Assembly (NCBI GenBank): GCA_946406115.1
Contig: OX291550.1
Location: 32,030,722 to 32,094,721 of the forward strand
DNA: 64,000 bases
Origin: Apoda limacodes
Lineage: Eukaryota; Arthropoda; Insecta; Lepidoptera; Limacodidae
Reading direction: 5' to 3'
Position 1 is the stretch's first letter. Each line of letters opens with the position of its first letter. Under the pieces are notes generated by a model. The model saw nothing but the letters and a program-made list of their open reading frames with translations. It was not told the origin of the DNA and did no database searches. The position numbers and the translations under genes are program-made. This document shows positions 1 to 11,291 of this stretch, piece by piece.

Positions 1-2
1 GC

Positions 3-370
3 CGCCTGACAGTTCGAGACGTGGAGTCAGGACTAAGGTACCACGTCGTCACTGGGTCGTGTATCTCAGTCTTGCCCAAAAGGTACAGGTTAGTGTGCAA
101 CGACATAAGGCCCAGCCTGTACAAACTTTACGCCGCCAACGGCAGTAAAATAAAAACTTATAGCACGAAGTGATTAACTTTAAATTTAAGTCTCCGCAGA
201 CCATTCACTTGGAATTTCGTCATCGCGGATGTGAAACAGCCCATCCTTGGGGCTGACTTCCTTAGTAAACATAAATTATTAGTAGACTTAAGTAAGCGTA
301 GGTTAATTGATGGTATCACAGACTTAAACATCCGCTGTCCGCTTGTGAGATGCGACACCGCATCGTTGAA
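3..370 (+). pseudogene. Retropepsin remnant of the CsRn1-like element
   Basis: Reading from base 3 gives a gypsy-type aspartic protease: SGLRYHVVTGSCISVLPK, then LYAANGSKIKTY, and after a frame change FVIADVKQPILGADFLSK and LLVDL. The retropepsin active-site triplet should be Asp-Thr-Gly; here the codon at 48-50 is GTC, giving Val-Thr-Gly, so the catalytic aspartate is lost. An in-frame TGA at 171-173 and the frame change near 190 confirm decay. The protease normally cleaves the gag-pol polyprotein within the virus-like particle. Confidence 0.7.
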
Positions 371-439
371 CACTATCGATTAGCGTAATCCCTACCATGA
401 GCTACTCACGCAATTCCCAGACATCACCAAACCGATGTG

Positions 440-1833
440 ATTTAAGGAGATTTCAGTATTTGCCACTTCCTCCCGATAGGTATAAAAAAGTAAAAGACCA
501 GCAACCAGCCAGTGGGCCAGCCCTCTACACGTTGTTCCCAAAAAAGACGGTGGACTTCGACCTTGCGTCGACTATCGCGCGCTGAACGCGATAACTAAGC
601 CGGACCGGTATCCCATACCACGATTACAAAATTTCACATACATGTTTTTTGGCAAGAAAATTTTCACCAAAATTGATTTAAATAGGGCCTACCATAATAT
701 TAGGATCTTTCCGTCAGACATCGAAAAAACCTGTATCACGACACCATGGGCACTTTATTCTTTTTCCCGCCTAAATTTTGGCATGAAAAACGCCAGCCAA
801 ACCTTTCAGCGTTTCATGAACGACACCGTATTCCGTAACATTCAAGTACTCAACCAAAATGGGGAATTGACTTCCAGCACCGATTTTTTGTTCTGCTATG
901 TCGACGATATTCTAATAACATCAGAAGACCACGCCTCTCGAGAAAAACACCTTGAAGCAATTGTCGAGAGACTAAATAAATTTGGTGTCACTATTAATTT
1001 AAGCAAATGCGTTTTTGGCAAAGGTTCTGTAGAGTTTCTAGGCTACGACGTATCGCCCGTAGGCATCAAAGCCTTAGAATCAAAAACTAAGGCTATTAAC
1101 GAGTTTCCAAAACCTCAAAATGAACAACTACGTCGCTTTTTAGGCATGATCAATTTTTATAGAGCCCATATTCCCAAAGCAGCGGAAATCCAAGCAGCGA
1201 GACCGCACACCCATTGCATGGACGCCAGAGGCCGAGTCAGCATTCGCCGAGTGCAAAGTACAATTGCAAAACGCTGCGACGCTAAGCTACCCGACACCGG
1301 ACGCGAAGCTAGCGATCATGGCCGACGCGTCAGGCACGTGTTTAGGCGCCGTGCTGAATATGGAGCAAAAAGGTAAGATTACACCGTTAGGCTATTTCTT
1401 AAAGCGGATGTCTGAGGCTCAACAAAAGTACAGCACGTACGATAGGGAGTTGTTAGCCATATACTCAGCAGTGGAATACTTTAGGTATATGATCGAAGGT
1501 CGCGTTTTTACGATTTATACCAACCACAAACCACTAATATATGCTTTCTCCAAGAAGCCAAGTGATAAGGACTCACCTAGACGGACAAGACAACTCATGT
1601 ATATAAGTGAATTCACGACAGATATCCGCCACATTAGCGCTGAGAACAATCTTCCAGCAGACAGCCTTTCCAGGGTCGAAATAGACAGCATCAACGCGTC
1701 TAACATCGATTTCCAGGAACTAGCCAAGGCACAAGGCCTTGACCTCGAGTTACAAAAACGACTGAACTCGAAAACCTCTGCCAAGATCGAAAAAGTTTTC
1801 ATACCAGGCACCAACATAGAAATTTATTGTTAG
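440..1833 (+). pseudogene. Reverse transcriptase and RNase H remnant (CsRn1-like)
   Basis: Copies element RNA to DNA and degrades the template. The thumb-side start PPDRYKKVK is near 460; after a damaged stretch the RT reads on from PDRYPIPRLQNFTY through FFGKKIFTKIDLNRAYH, LNFGMKNASQTFQRF and the catalytic box FCYVDDILI (YVDD codons 897-908). The connection RRFLGMINFYR ends near 1170, where the frame changes. RNase H follows in the frame starting 1264: MADASGTCLGAVL, then ELLAIYSAVEYFRYM, TNHKPLIYAF and NLPADSLSRVE, ending at a TAG stop at 1831-1833. The RNase H aspartate of ADAS is present. At least two frameshifts separate the pieces, so no functional enzyme is encoded. Confidence 0.88.
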
Positions 1834-2901
1834 GCTTCACGTTGACCTAATTCACAACCTGACCCATCCAGGCATCCGCACTTCACGTAGGATGATGGTA
1901 AACAGATACTTCTGGCCTAAGATAAATGTAGATGTAGGAAACTTTGCCAAAACCTGCATACCTTGCCAAAAGTCAAAAGTACACCGACACACCGTCTCAA
2001 AATTAGGTACTTTTCCGCCTTGTAATCGTTTTGAACATGTCCACTTGGACATAGTAGGGCCACTACCAACGTCACCGGACGGCTATAGGTATTGCGTCAC
2101 AATGGTCGATCGCGCCACGAGATGGCCTGAGGCTTTCCCCATTAAAGATATTTTCGCAAAAACGTTTGCTAAAATTGTGTACGAAGGCTGGGTCACACGC
2201 TTTGGTTGCCCGGTCAAGATCACCACGGATCAAGGTACACAGTTTGAAAGTTCGCTTTTCAGCGAACTTATGGCCTACTTAGGGGTTTAAAGAATACGTA
2301 CAACGAGCTATCATCCCCAAAGTAATTCAACAGTGGAAAGATTTCACCGCAGTCTTAAGGCAGCCCTTATGGCTAGACTGCAATCCTACACAACGTCGTG
2401 GGTAGAACAGCTACCTACTGTCCTATTCGGTCTAAGTCAGTACCCAAAACTGACAACCAAGTAAACTCTGCTGAAATGGCATACGGACAGACGCTACGAC
2501 TTCCAGGCGAATTTTATGACAATTTAAGTAAGAACGTAGGAGAATCACACGAATTCTTACTTAAATTACGCCAAACAATAGGGAATCTCAAACCCAAACA
2601 CACAAGAAACACAGACTCAAGGACAATATTCGTACATACAGACCTACATACTTGTACACACGTTTTCCTCCGGACGGACTCAGTCAGAAAGTCAATACAA
2701 GCACCCTACCAAGGTCCCTTCAGAGTTATACAAAGGAGAGAAAAAGTTTATTTAATCGATTTAGGCCACAAACAACAGTGGATATCGATAGATAGGCTAA
2801 AACCAGCCTACTTGTTCAACGGTGACCCTGTCCCGTCGTCAATTCTCAGACAGACAAAATCTGGGCGTATTGTGAAACCGCCTGTACGTTTTAACCTTTA
2901 A
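1834..2901 (+). pseudogene. Integrase remnant (CsRn1-like)
   Basis: The zinc-binding HHCC head is visible as HNLTHPG followed by CIPCQKSK. The DDE core has its first Asp in HLDIVGPLP, the second in TTDQGTQFES and the Glu in NSTVERFH. A TAA at 2288-2290 lies between the second Asp and the Glu, with the frame continuing beyond it. Near 2445 the frame changes, and the C-terminal part continues as NSAEMAYGQTLRLPGEF, HVFLRTDSV, APYQGPFRV and IDRLKPAYL, ending in an arginine-rich tail and TAA at 2899-2901. Integrase inserts element DNA into the host chromosome; this copy cannot. Confidence 0.88.
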
Positions 2902-3103
2902 TCCGACCAGGTACTGAGAATTGCAACGTTGCCGACGAACTATGTTCAATGTAACTAGGTTATAATAACAATAGTCCGTAAGCGTGTTACTAATATTTTA
3001 TTACTGTTTAATTTTTTTCCTCAGCATTTTGTTACATATATATACACCACATATTTACACACTATTTCATTTACTGCAAAAACCACATTAGCATAACGTA
3101 ATT

Positions 3104-3280
3104 ATGGGAAAAACCCAAAGTAAACAAGAAAATTTAAACAAATTCTCGATCTCTCAAAATAACGAGAATAACCTACACACAGATTATATAATACTACCTA
3201 CAGAACATATCGATTTTAATGCTAGTTACGGCAGTACTGCTAACTGCCATAATGCGTGTACTACTCCACAAATACTGTAG
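3104..3280 (+). CDS. Small ORF with N-myristoylation-like start
   Basis: A 58-codon ATG-to-TAG frame 200 bases after the gypsy integrase. It starts MGKTQSKQENLNKF; Gly-2 with Ser-6 is the classic N-myristoylation context, as seen at the start of retroviral Gag proteins. The rest is Asn-rich and polar with two Cys near the end and resembles nothing I recognise. It could be the start of a gag-like or accessory frame of the same or a neighbouring element, or a chance frame. It is short and has no further support, so coding is doubtful. Confidence 0.25.
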   Translation: MGKTQSKQENLNKFSISQNNENNLHTDYIILPTEHIDFNASYGSTANCHNACTTPQIL

Positions 3281-4265
3281 AGGCAGGATAAAGTCCTGGA
3301 TCTACAGGGAAGTACGCATCGCAGATGCGACACCAAAAACAAACAAAACAACAACAAAACAAATACCTCTAAAATAAAAACGTAAGTATTCCAAGTAGCA
3401 GAACTCACTGCGTCACAACAACCACAGTCAAGCCACGCATTTTTGCCTACATACTTCTTGTACACTTTCACACTATTTTTCTATTGTCCTATTACCTATA
3501 TTAAAAGTGTCTTTTTGTTTCAGCATCGATAACTCGCAAACCTTGCATTGTGGTACAAAGTTATAAATATAAATGGTGATCTACCATTATTTTCATAGTT
3601 TCTTATTTTTTAAATAAAATCTTTTTGATAGATGTATGTAAAATGTAATAATAAAGCAATCTTACTAAATGGTGTATAAAAAATAAATAAATAATACAAT
3701 TTTTCCTAATTAATTTTTAAAAACTTCTTTGTGTTTGCTAAATGATGTGTCAAAATTATATATTGCTTTTTCTGCATAATCAAGTACAAAGTACAAGTTA
3801 TCTAGATAAAATTTAACTATAAGTTTTAAGTTATAATATCTTTGTACCTAGTACCCAGTGCATTTGCAAGGCCGGACAATCAAACCACAGCCGTAAGCAG
3901 AACGGCCAGGCGCGCGCAAAATGAACGGACGCAGCACATTCCAGTGACGCGCGCAAGCCAAGTCGACGACTTAACCGACTTGAAAAAAGCGGGATTGTTT
4001 TGTATAGCAACATAGCGTTTTCACTCCAATCCTTATTTTTTTGAAAAAAAGAAATATAAGGGAGCGACATCGCTATACAAGTAATTGTGCTGACATAGCA
4101 CTAAGTCCCACACCTCGCCAAGACCGCTAGCCCGTGACGCCAGTCATCGCCGCGCATCCGTACTGGGTACTAGGTTCCTAGCTCTAAGCTAAATTTGTAA
4201 CTAAACTTTACGTTTTGCATATAGCAAAATAAATCCAATTGTTTCAAGTGAACCTTTTCATTTAA
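3281..4265. other. AT-rich spacer, no gene seen
   Basis: No credible coding sequence on either strand. It probably contains the 3' untranslated part and a decayed LTR of the upstream gypsy copy, but no matching LTR partner is in the window. Several AATAAA-type motifs occur near 3613 and 3650, followed by a short GC-richer patch around 3870-4170 of unknown nature. Confidence 0.5.
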
Positions 4266-4730
4266 TTGCCTTCGTCAAGTCACACCTCCTTAGTTACACT
4301 ACATAGGTATTCATTAATACCACCACATACAACAAAGGAGCTAAATGTAAAAGAGATGTATGCTGTATTTGCAGCGGTTAACAGTCAACAGATGACTCTA
4401 AAGAATGCACACATCCTTATACAGTCCGACAACAGGACTCTGGTTGCTTATATCTGGAACGAAGGGAGGACCCGGTCACTTGCACTACTGGGACTGACAT
4501 CCAGACTCCTAAAGCTCATAGCAAAGCTAAACATAACTCTCTCAGCCACTTACCTCCCGGGGAGGTTGAATGGAATTGCAGATCGCCTATCAAGGGTCAC
4601 AATCTACCCGAGTGGCATCTTCAACCCCCATCCACGGAGGCCATATTCAAAATATGGGGCGTGCCAGATGTAGATTTGTTTTCGTCAAAAGAGACAGCTG
4701 TCGTGCCAAACTACGTACCATTGTAGAGAT
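4266..4730 (+). pseudogene. DIRS-type RNase H remnant
   Basis: Reads LNVKEMYAVFAAVNSQ, then ILIQSDNRTLVAYIWNEG and ATYLPGRLNGIADRLSR. The acidic residues of KEMYA, QSDN and IADRLSR fit the E, D, D positions of the RNase H fold. The frame changes near 4600, where the other frame continues with the DVDLFSSKE segment (4668-4725) that in DIRS elements links RNase H to the next domain. Confidence 0.65.
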
Positions 4731-5059
4731 GGTTCCGCAATTTTTTGCGACGCTTTCAGCCAAAGTTGGGATTTTCAACTAGGTTGAATTTTCCCTCCAC
4801 CCAACTTAATACCATGAGTACTAACTCACATGAACAGTGCAAGGGGAGAGTACATTCTCATTGCACCAAGATGGACAAAATGCTTCTGGCTACCCGACAT
4901 CAAAGCCAGAGCCCTAACGGAGCCAATTCTAACAACAGACCTGCAGAAAGTTCTAAGAGACTGGACTACGGGTCATTGTCCTCCACAAGTAGACAAATTA
5001 GTCCTTCATGCTTGGAAGATTGGGGGTGGGCCGATCAAGCCTCTCACTGGACTGCAGAG

Positions 5060-5850
5060 GAGCAAGATTTGTTAATGAGTGGTTGGCGGACATCTACCTT
5101 AACAACATACAGAGCTCCAATCAAAAGGTGGTTGACTTGGTGTTCTCAAAACAAAGTTAATCCTAAAACACCTGACGGCCAGGAGGTTGCAAGGTTTTTA
5201 GCTAAATTATTGTTGGAGGACAAACTACCATATCAAACCATACTTGTACATAAATCTGTCATTTCAACAAACTGTGCTACTGCAGCTACAGAGATTTCTA
5301 AGAACTTTTTTATCCACCAGGTGCTGAAAGCTATTTCACTAGCTACACTAAAACTTAAAAGAATTCCTGTATGGGACACAAAAAAATTATTTTACTGGTT
5401 ACAGACATCAGTAAATTCTGGCCCATTGTTTAAAATTGCTAGACGGACAGCATAAATACTTTTATTAGTAGAATTCACAACCTGACATTGTTGGAAAATA
5501 GCCCAGAGACTCTTATTCACAATGATGATGAAATCATTTTGTGGCCCAAGTTAGGCTCAAAAACTGATTTCAGTATACACCAACAGTCAGGCTGGATATT
5601 ACGGAAACATCCAGACACTCTTTGACACGTTTTAAACTCTCTTCAAGTTTCTTTGAGAAGACGTAACTCAGACAAGAGTGTTATTAGTTTCTTCATTTCT
5701 TTAACAGGAAAATTGAAGCTGGCATCAAGAACCAAAATAGCGCGTTGGATCAGAAGTATATTTAAAGACACTAATATAAAAGTTCCCCCAGCAGTATAAG
5801 ATCAGCTGTAGCTGTTGTAATGAGACAACGAAATCAAGCTAGTTCTTCCT
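5060..5850 (+). pseudogene. DIRS-type tyrosine recombinase remnant
   Basis: The N-terminal core-binding part reads SGWRTSTLTTYRAPIKRW, then EVARFLAKLL and an ISLATLK segment. After frame changes the catalytic half is still traceable: HNLTLLENSPETLI (arginine-box region), IILWPKLGSKTDF, VISFFISLTGKLKLASRTK, and SIRSAVAVVMR near 5795, which occupies the place of the HxxR box. In the family this enzyme integrates circular element DNA by site-specific-type recombination, without target-site duplication. Stops and indels make it non-functional. The nucleophilic tyrosine could not be placed with confidence. Confidence 0.65.
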
Positions 5851-6012
5851 GCCTTTACGGTACTCTATAGCATGCGTTACTCTTTGATTTTTTTTTTGGA
5901 TGTCCTTCTTCTAATCTATGGTGAACGCAATGGCGAATCTTGTTTTTAGAAAACTTAATATAACTTAAAACCTATACCGTTATTTAATTGTTAGACCTAC
6001 CCAAACACAAAA

Positions 6013-6026
6013 GGTTATGGGCCCAG
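6013..6026 (+). promoter_or_regulatory. Copia primer-binding site (initiator tRNA-Met half-molecule)
   Basis: GGTTATGGGCCCAG is the complement of the anticodon-arm region of initiator tRNA-Met and is the primer site used by the Drosophila copia family, which primes with a 5' half of that tRNA. It sits about 240 bases before the gag start, as expected, and marks the end of the 5' LTR at roughly 6010. Confidence 0.75.
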
Positions 6027-6263
6027 ATCATGTGTGATATCAAGTCATAAGTTTTTGAATCAAAAATACTTTTGTACGGTTGGCGTCGCGTCGGTCGGAA
6101 TTGAGGACTCTTGGAAACAAGTACCTATTCTTGGTTGATATTTAAAACTGTGGAAATAAAGTACGTACAAAAGGGCAGTCTACATAGTGATAGAAAACTT
6201 TAATCTTTTGCAAATAAAACATCAAGTTAGTGTCGTGTCGTAGCAGTACCTACCTAAATCAAA

Positions 6264-9203
6264 ATGGAGGGCCAGTGTACAAAATTAAACGGAAATAATT
6301 GGTCGACGTGGAAATTTCAAATTACAGTAATTTTAAAGTCAAGAAAGCTATATGATATTGTATCCGGATCATCAACTAGGCCAGAGAAAGATGAACAAAA
6401 ATGGAATGAAAGAGATGCATTACCGCAAGAAATTATTATAACAAGGATCGATGAGAGTGTAATTGCTCATTTAATATCCTGTAATAGCAGTTTTGAAATA
6501 TGGGATAAACTGATAACAGTGTATGAACCAAAATCAAAAGTAAGTGTACATTTGCTTCAACAGAAATTTTATAACTTACATTATGTAGAACCTATGTCAT
6601 TATTCATATCACAAATTAAGGAAATTGCAAATCAACTCGAAAATTTGAAGGAAGAAATATCTGAAAATATGATTATTACAAAAATTCTCATGTCACTGCT
6701 TGACAATTATAGATAATTTGTGTCTGCATGGGAGTCTGTACCATTTGATAACCAAAATTTAAAGGACCTAGTTGCTAGACTGCTTATTGAAGAGGAACGT
6801 TGCAAGATTTCAGATCAAGTAGAAACTTCAGCTGCTTTAGTCGTTGGAGGTGCTAGAAAGAAAAACTACAATCACACTGGTGAATTTAAAATAAATAAGT
6901 GTTTTGAATGTGGAAAAGTAGTGCACTTTATGAAAGACTGTAGATTTAGAAAGCAACAGCTTTGTCATTTCTGTCGGAAGCCAGGGCATGTGATAAATTA
7001 ATGTAAATATAGAATACAAAAATTCAATTCTAGTATAAATAAAAATAAAAATGTTTGGATTATGGACACTGGGGCCAGTGAACATATATGCAAGGATAAA
7101 GAAATAATTTGTAATTATAGGAAATTGAATTGTGATAAGTATGTAACAATAGGTGATGGCAAAAGGTTAGAAGTATGTGGTATTGGAGATATTAACATTA
7201 CAGCTTTTAATGGATCTGAATTTTTACCTTCTGTTTTAAATAATGTTTTGTTTTTACCTCAACTCAAAGTTAATTTATTTTCAGTAGTATGCGCTGCTGA
7301 TAAAAGTTATGGTATGAAAGTAACTTGTGACAATTGCACATTTATGAAAAATGATAAAATAACATTACTAGCAACTCGATATGATAAGTTATACTTCATG
7401 GAATTTTTAAAAGAAATCTCAGATAGTTTAGCACTAATTAGTCTATCGGAATGGCACGAAAGGTTTTCTCATCAAAATATTCAGTATGTCAAAAATATAT
7501 TAGATAAAAATAATATTAAATATGAAGGTGGGGTGCAGTAGTGTATTCCCTGTATAAAAGAAAAGCAGCATAGAATACCGTTTCCGAAAAGTGTTAGGAG
7601 GGTAAACCAACCTGGTGAACTCATTCATATGGACTTGTGCTTTCCAATGGAGAAAGATTCTTCTAGATTCTTTCTCTTACTTAAGGATGACTACAGTAGC
7701 TATAGATATGTTTTCTTCTTAAAGCATAAATGGGAAACAAAAGGTATTATAGAAAATTTTATAGTCGCTTTTGAGAATGAGACCAATTATAAAGTTAAAG
7801 AGGTAAGTTCAGACAACGGTTCAGAATTTGTAAATAGAGATATGGAAAGTTTGTTCGTTAAATTTGGTATCACTCATCAAAAATCAGTTAGTTACACTCC
7901 TGAACAAAATGGGAGGCTAGAGCGTGAAATGAGGACAATTGCCGAATTTGCCAGAACATTATTGCAAGCTAAGGGTATGAGGAAGGAAATGTAGGCTGAG
8001 GCTGTATGCGCAGTATTATTTACAATAAATAGAACTGGAGCTACTAAGGAGTTAGGTAAAACACCATATGAATTACTGTTTAACAAGGAATTTGATGTTA
8101 ACCGTTTAAGAGTTTTTGGGAATGTGATTTATGTCCATATACCAAAAGTAAAAAGGCATAAGTGGGATTCTAAAAGTAAACGGGGCATATTGGTGGGATA
8201 TGGTATGAATTGTAAGGGATACAGAGTATGGACTCCAGATGATAATAAAATTGAAACATACAGGGATATAATATTTACTCAAATTAGCTACAATACACAT
8301 GAAAAATCAACAGCAGGTGAAAATGACTTCTATTTGTAAACACAAGAAAACTCTCTAGAAAATGAGGAAATGAAAGTAGACTTAAATGAAAACAGAGATG
8401 TAGTAATACTTCAGGAAGGTTTTTACATTACAGAAACAAACAACACAAAGGAAATGGAGAAAATATTACAAAGAAATAATGTTGTAGAAGATGGTTCAGA
8501 TGTAGATCTTAGTGTAGAATCAGAGAAAGAAGTTGAAGTATTAGAAAATGAATTTGGTAACAGAACTAGGGGTAAAAGAATAATTAAGAAACCATCACAC
8601 TTAAATGACTATGAAATGGGATTTATTGCAAGCTATAGAGAACCTTTAACATTTAATGAAGCTTTGGTTTGTGAACTGTCTGAAGAATGGCAAGAAGCAG
8701 TAAAAAATGAATTATAAATGTTGAGAAAAAAGGACACATGGACTGAAACAAATTTACCGCTGAACAAAAGGGCAATTGGAGCTAAGTGGGAGTTCAAAAT
8801 TAAGAAATCAGAAAAAGGAGAGCAACAGTTTAAAGCTAGACTAGTTGCAAGAGGCTTTCAACAAAAAGATTACTTTGAGCATTCTGAAATGTATACCCCA
8901 GTAGCAAAACTTCCTACTCTCCGTATTTTATTAGCCATTACAAATAAATTTAAATTGTTTTTAAACCAGATGGATGTGAAAAGTGCATTCCTTAACGGGG
9001 AAATTGAAGAAGAAGTATATTTGAGGAAGCCTAAAGGTCTAATAGATGATGGAAAAGTATTAAAATTAAATAAATCTTTATATGAGCTTAAAAAGTCACC
9101 AAAGAATTGGAATAAAATGTTTAATGATTTTATGACAAAAGAAGGTTTCATGAGAAGTAAATCAGATTACTGTTTGTACTACAAAGAATCTACTACCAAA
9201 AAC
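6264..9203 (+). pseudogene. Copia gag-pol polyprotein, one frame with six stops
   Basis: The start at 6264 is the natural Copia gag start (LNGNNWSTWKFQI). Gag runs to about 7010, with zinc knuckle CFECGKVVHFMKDC (6900-6941) and a second knuckle CHFCRKPGH broken by TAA at 6999-7001, just before its last Cys. The protease has WIMDTGASEHIC near 7053. The gag-preintegrase segment has HERFSHQNIQYV; the integrase core has IHMDLC, SSDNGSEFV and GRLEREMRT, giving D, D and E. The RT starts near 8600, with GAKWEFKIKK, ARLVARGFQQK and MDVKSAFLNGEIEE, and breaks off after SKSDYCLYY. In-frame stops are at 6714, 6999, 7539, 7992, 8337 and 8715. No frameshift separates the pieces, which is unusual among the elements here. 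Confidence 0.88.
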
Positions 9204-9884
9204 AAAGTTTATCAATTCGACCCGTATGCATGTAATATTGTAAGAATTGCGCTATATTCATATTTGAGCCTACGGAAGCCTGCAAAGGCAAACAGGTGTG
9301 CCAAATTTCATAAGTGTATTTATGTATGTTTGTCTACATATACCTCAGAAACTTATGATCGGATTTTAATAATTATTTTTTTGTCAAATAAAATATGGTC
9401 TGTTAGTGTGTACCAATTACTAGACTACTTTTAATTCCGGACGATTATAACTTCCCTAAGGAATATCTATACCCCAGTTCCACGTGGACGACCTATAGCT
9501 TCTGCCGTGGCAAACTTCCTTTAGTACAATGTTCTGAAGCTTTGAGTGTCAAATAACTTAAATAAGGTATACCTAAATAGAAACGTGACAGAAAGACAGA
9601 GCATGAATGGAATTCTTAAGAAATATTTTTTTACATTGCACACGGGATGACCAAAATCGGCGTAAGTCGGTTGAAACGTGGGGAGCCGAAAAATATTCAT
9701 CACATAAATTTTTGTTTTGTGCGGAAATCGAGCTGTTTTAGTTCGTTGGTGCTAGTTCTTATAATATAGATCAAAATAATCTTCGTTCGAGACTCCCTAA
9801 AGAAAACATTTCATAAATATCATATCCATGGCTACATCATCAATATAAACAAATATTTTCATAGCAAAGGCAAAAGTTTATTTT

Positions 9885-9945
9885 AGGACTTGAACCTGCA
9901 ACCCTTACAGTCCGTGTAAGCGCTCTGCCGTTTGAATTATCTTTA
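9885..9945 (-). repeat. tRNA-like sequence, probable SINE head
   Basis: On the minus strand the order is TTCAAACGGCAGAGCGC (A-box-like), a CTTAC/GTAAG anticodon-like stem with a 7-base loop, then GGTTCAAGTCC (B-box, 9885-9895). Box order and spacing are those of a tRNA, but the loop lacks U33 and the acceptor stem is not obvious, so a tRNA-derived SINE or tRNA pseudogene is more likely than a working tRNA. Confidence 0.4.
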
Positions 9946-10855
9946 AACGTCATAGACACAGAAATTATTATTAGGAAACTTATGGTTTGCTCCTAGCAAA
10001 TAAATCTTACAAATTACCAGTTTTTCATAAACCTAAAACCAATATAAATACATGTGCACAGGGATAGTCTATCTTCGTTTGACACCTAGTCGCCTAGTCA
10101 AGTCGTCATCGTAGTTACAACAATTTTGATTAATGTCTTAAAAATTTAAAATTTACTCGTTTAAGGCCTCATATATTAAACTAGCAGACCCGGAAAACGT
10201 TGTTTCTTTTTTTAAAACAACGCGAGTGAATAACAACTTACCAAAATTTCATTACCCTTATTGCGCGAGTCCGACTTGCACTTGACCCATTCGGAAAATC
10301 CTTTCTTATCGGATGCATAAGTTATACAAAGAACACACCCTCCAAGTTTCAGGTCTCTAAGATCAGCGATTTAGGCTGTTCGTTGATCCGGCAGTCAGTC
10401 ATTCAGGATAAAGCATTTTATATTTGTAGATTGTTTCATAAGGTTATATTTTATTTTATGTAGTAAAAAAGTAGATTTCATTAAGTTTAATAATAATTTG
10501 ACCTAAGTATGTGTAGATTATTAATTTTATAGTTAGCGAAAATCTTATCTTTATACGCCAAATTTATCGATATGGATTCATCGACATAGCCTCTCCCTAA
10601 CACTTTTCAAACTGGCCCCGCCTATTTGATCGTGATTGGCTAAGACGCTCGGCTCTTTCAAAATTGCAAAATGTGTTGCGGCGACAGCGGTTCCAGTACT
10701 ATTTGGGTAACATAGCACTTCTAATGACTTATAATGTTCTGTGGTAGGAACCTACCTATTGTTTAAAACGTTGCCTTTGTGTATTTAACCTAAAACTACT
10801 AATCAAGCTTTTGTATACGATATTTTTTGTCACTTTTACCACCGAAAAACACCAT

Positions 10856-10878
10856 ATGTGTGTGTGTGTGTGTGTGTG
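10856..10878. repeat. (TG)n microsatellite
   Basis: Uninterrupted TG dinucleotide run of about 11 units in AT-rich non-coding sequence. Confidence 0.9.
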
Positions 10879-11291
10879 ATTAACGTAGTGTGTCATAGGT
10901 CAATTAAATAAAATATCAAAACAAATAATTTGAAGTCGTCAACTTTCATAGCTACCCGAGCGACTGCGGCGCACAAAAGATAACAATGGCAAAAAAGGCG
11001 TTATCAAGTGGGTGACACCAGCTATAGCTCACGCCCCTTTGGGTTAGTTTATGTAATGAATAACCAACATGGAATATGATTGTTTTTTAATATATTTTTT
11101 TCAAGTTAAGGATAGCTACTTATTTCTTACTTAGAATTCATACTTAACAGCGGTACATTCGCTTTGCAAAAGAACGGGCATTAGAACGGTTGGACCTTTT
11201 ATAGTGATTTTATTAAATAGTTTTTTATTTAATAAATTAAATTGTTAAAAATAATTGTTAATAATTTATGCCCCCGTTACGCGGCGTAAAC

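Larger units (their letters stand above)
1..2901 (+). mobile_element. Ty3/Gypsy retrotransposon, CsRn1/Kabuki-like, cut by window edge
   Basis: The order protease, reverse transcriptase, RNase H, integrase is readable left to right on the plus strand, which is Ty3/Gypsy order. Phrases such as PPDRYKKVK before the RT, the protease end VKQPILGADFL, and the C-terminal RLKPAYLF are typical of the CsRn1/Kabuki branch of arthropod gypsy elements (family memory, not a search). The gag and 5' LTR would lie left of position 1. No 3' LTR could be delimited after 2901. The coding line changes frame several times and has in-frame stops, so the copy is dead. A second, reverse-oriented relative lies at 41830-47470. 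Confidence 0.85.
4266..5850 (+). mobile_element. DIRS-like tyrosine-recombinase retrotransposon remnant
   Basis: An RNase H-like domain with the phrase YLPGRLNGIADRLSR is followed by DVDLFSSKETAVVPNY and then a tyrosine-recombinase domain. RNase H followed by a tyrosine recombinase, instead of a DDE integrase, is the signature of DIRS-order elements (family knowledge). The reverse transcriptase part upstream is missing and several frame changes occur, so this is a 5'-truncated, dead copy. Split direct or inverted terminal repeats were not found. The right end lies against the Copia element near 5860. Confidence 0.75.
5860..9203 (+). mobile_element. Ty1/Copia retrotransposon, 3'-truncated
   Basis: Contains a primer-binding site, a leader, and a gag-protease-integrase-RT line in Copia order (integrase before RT). 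The sequence before 6010 is probably the end of the 5' LTR, although its start is not resolved. The element stops abruptly in the RT at about 9200, just before the YVDD box would be expected, and runs into unrelated sequence. RNase H and the 3' LTR are absent. Confidence 0.85.

Noticed and set aside
9885..9945. Functional tRNA gene
   Set aside because: Anticodon loop lacks U33 and no acceptor stem pairs; better explained as SINE or pseudogene.
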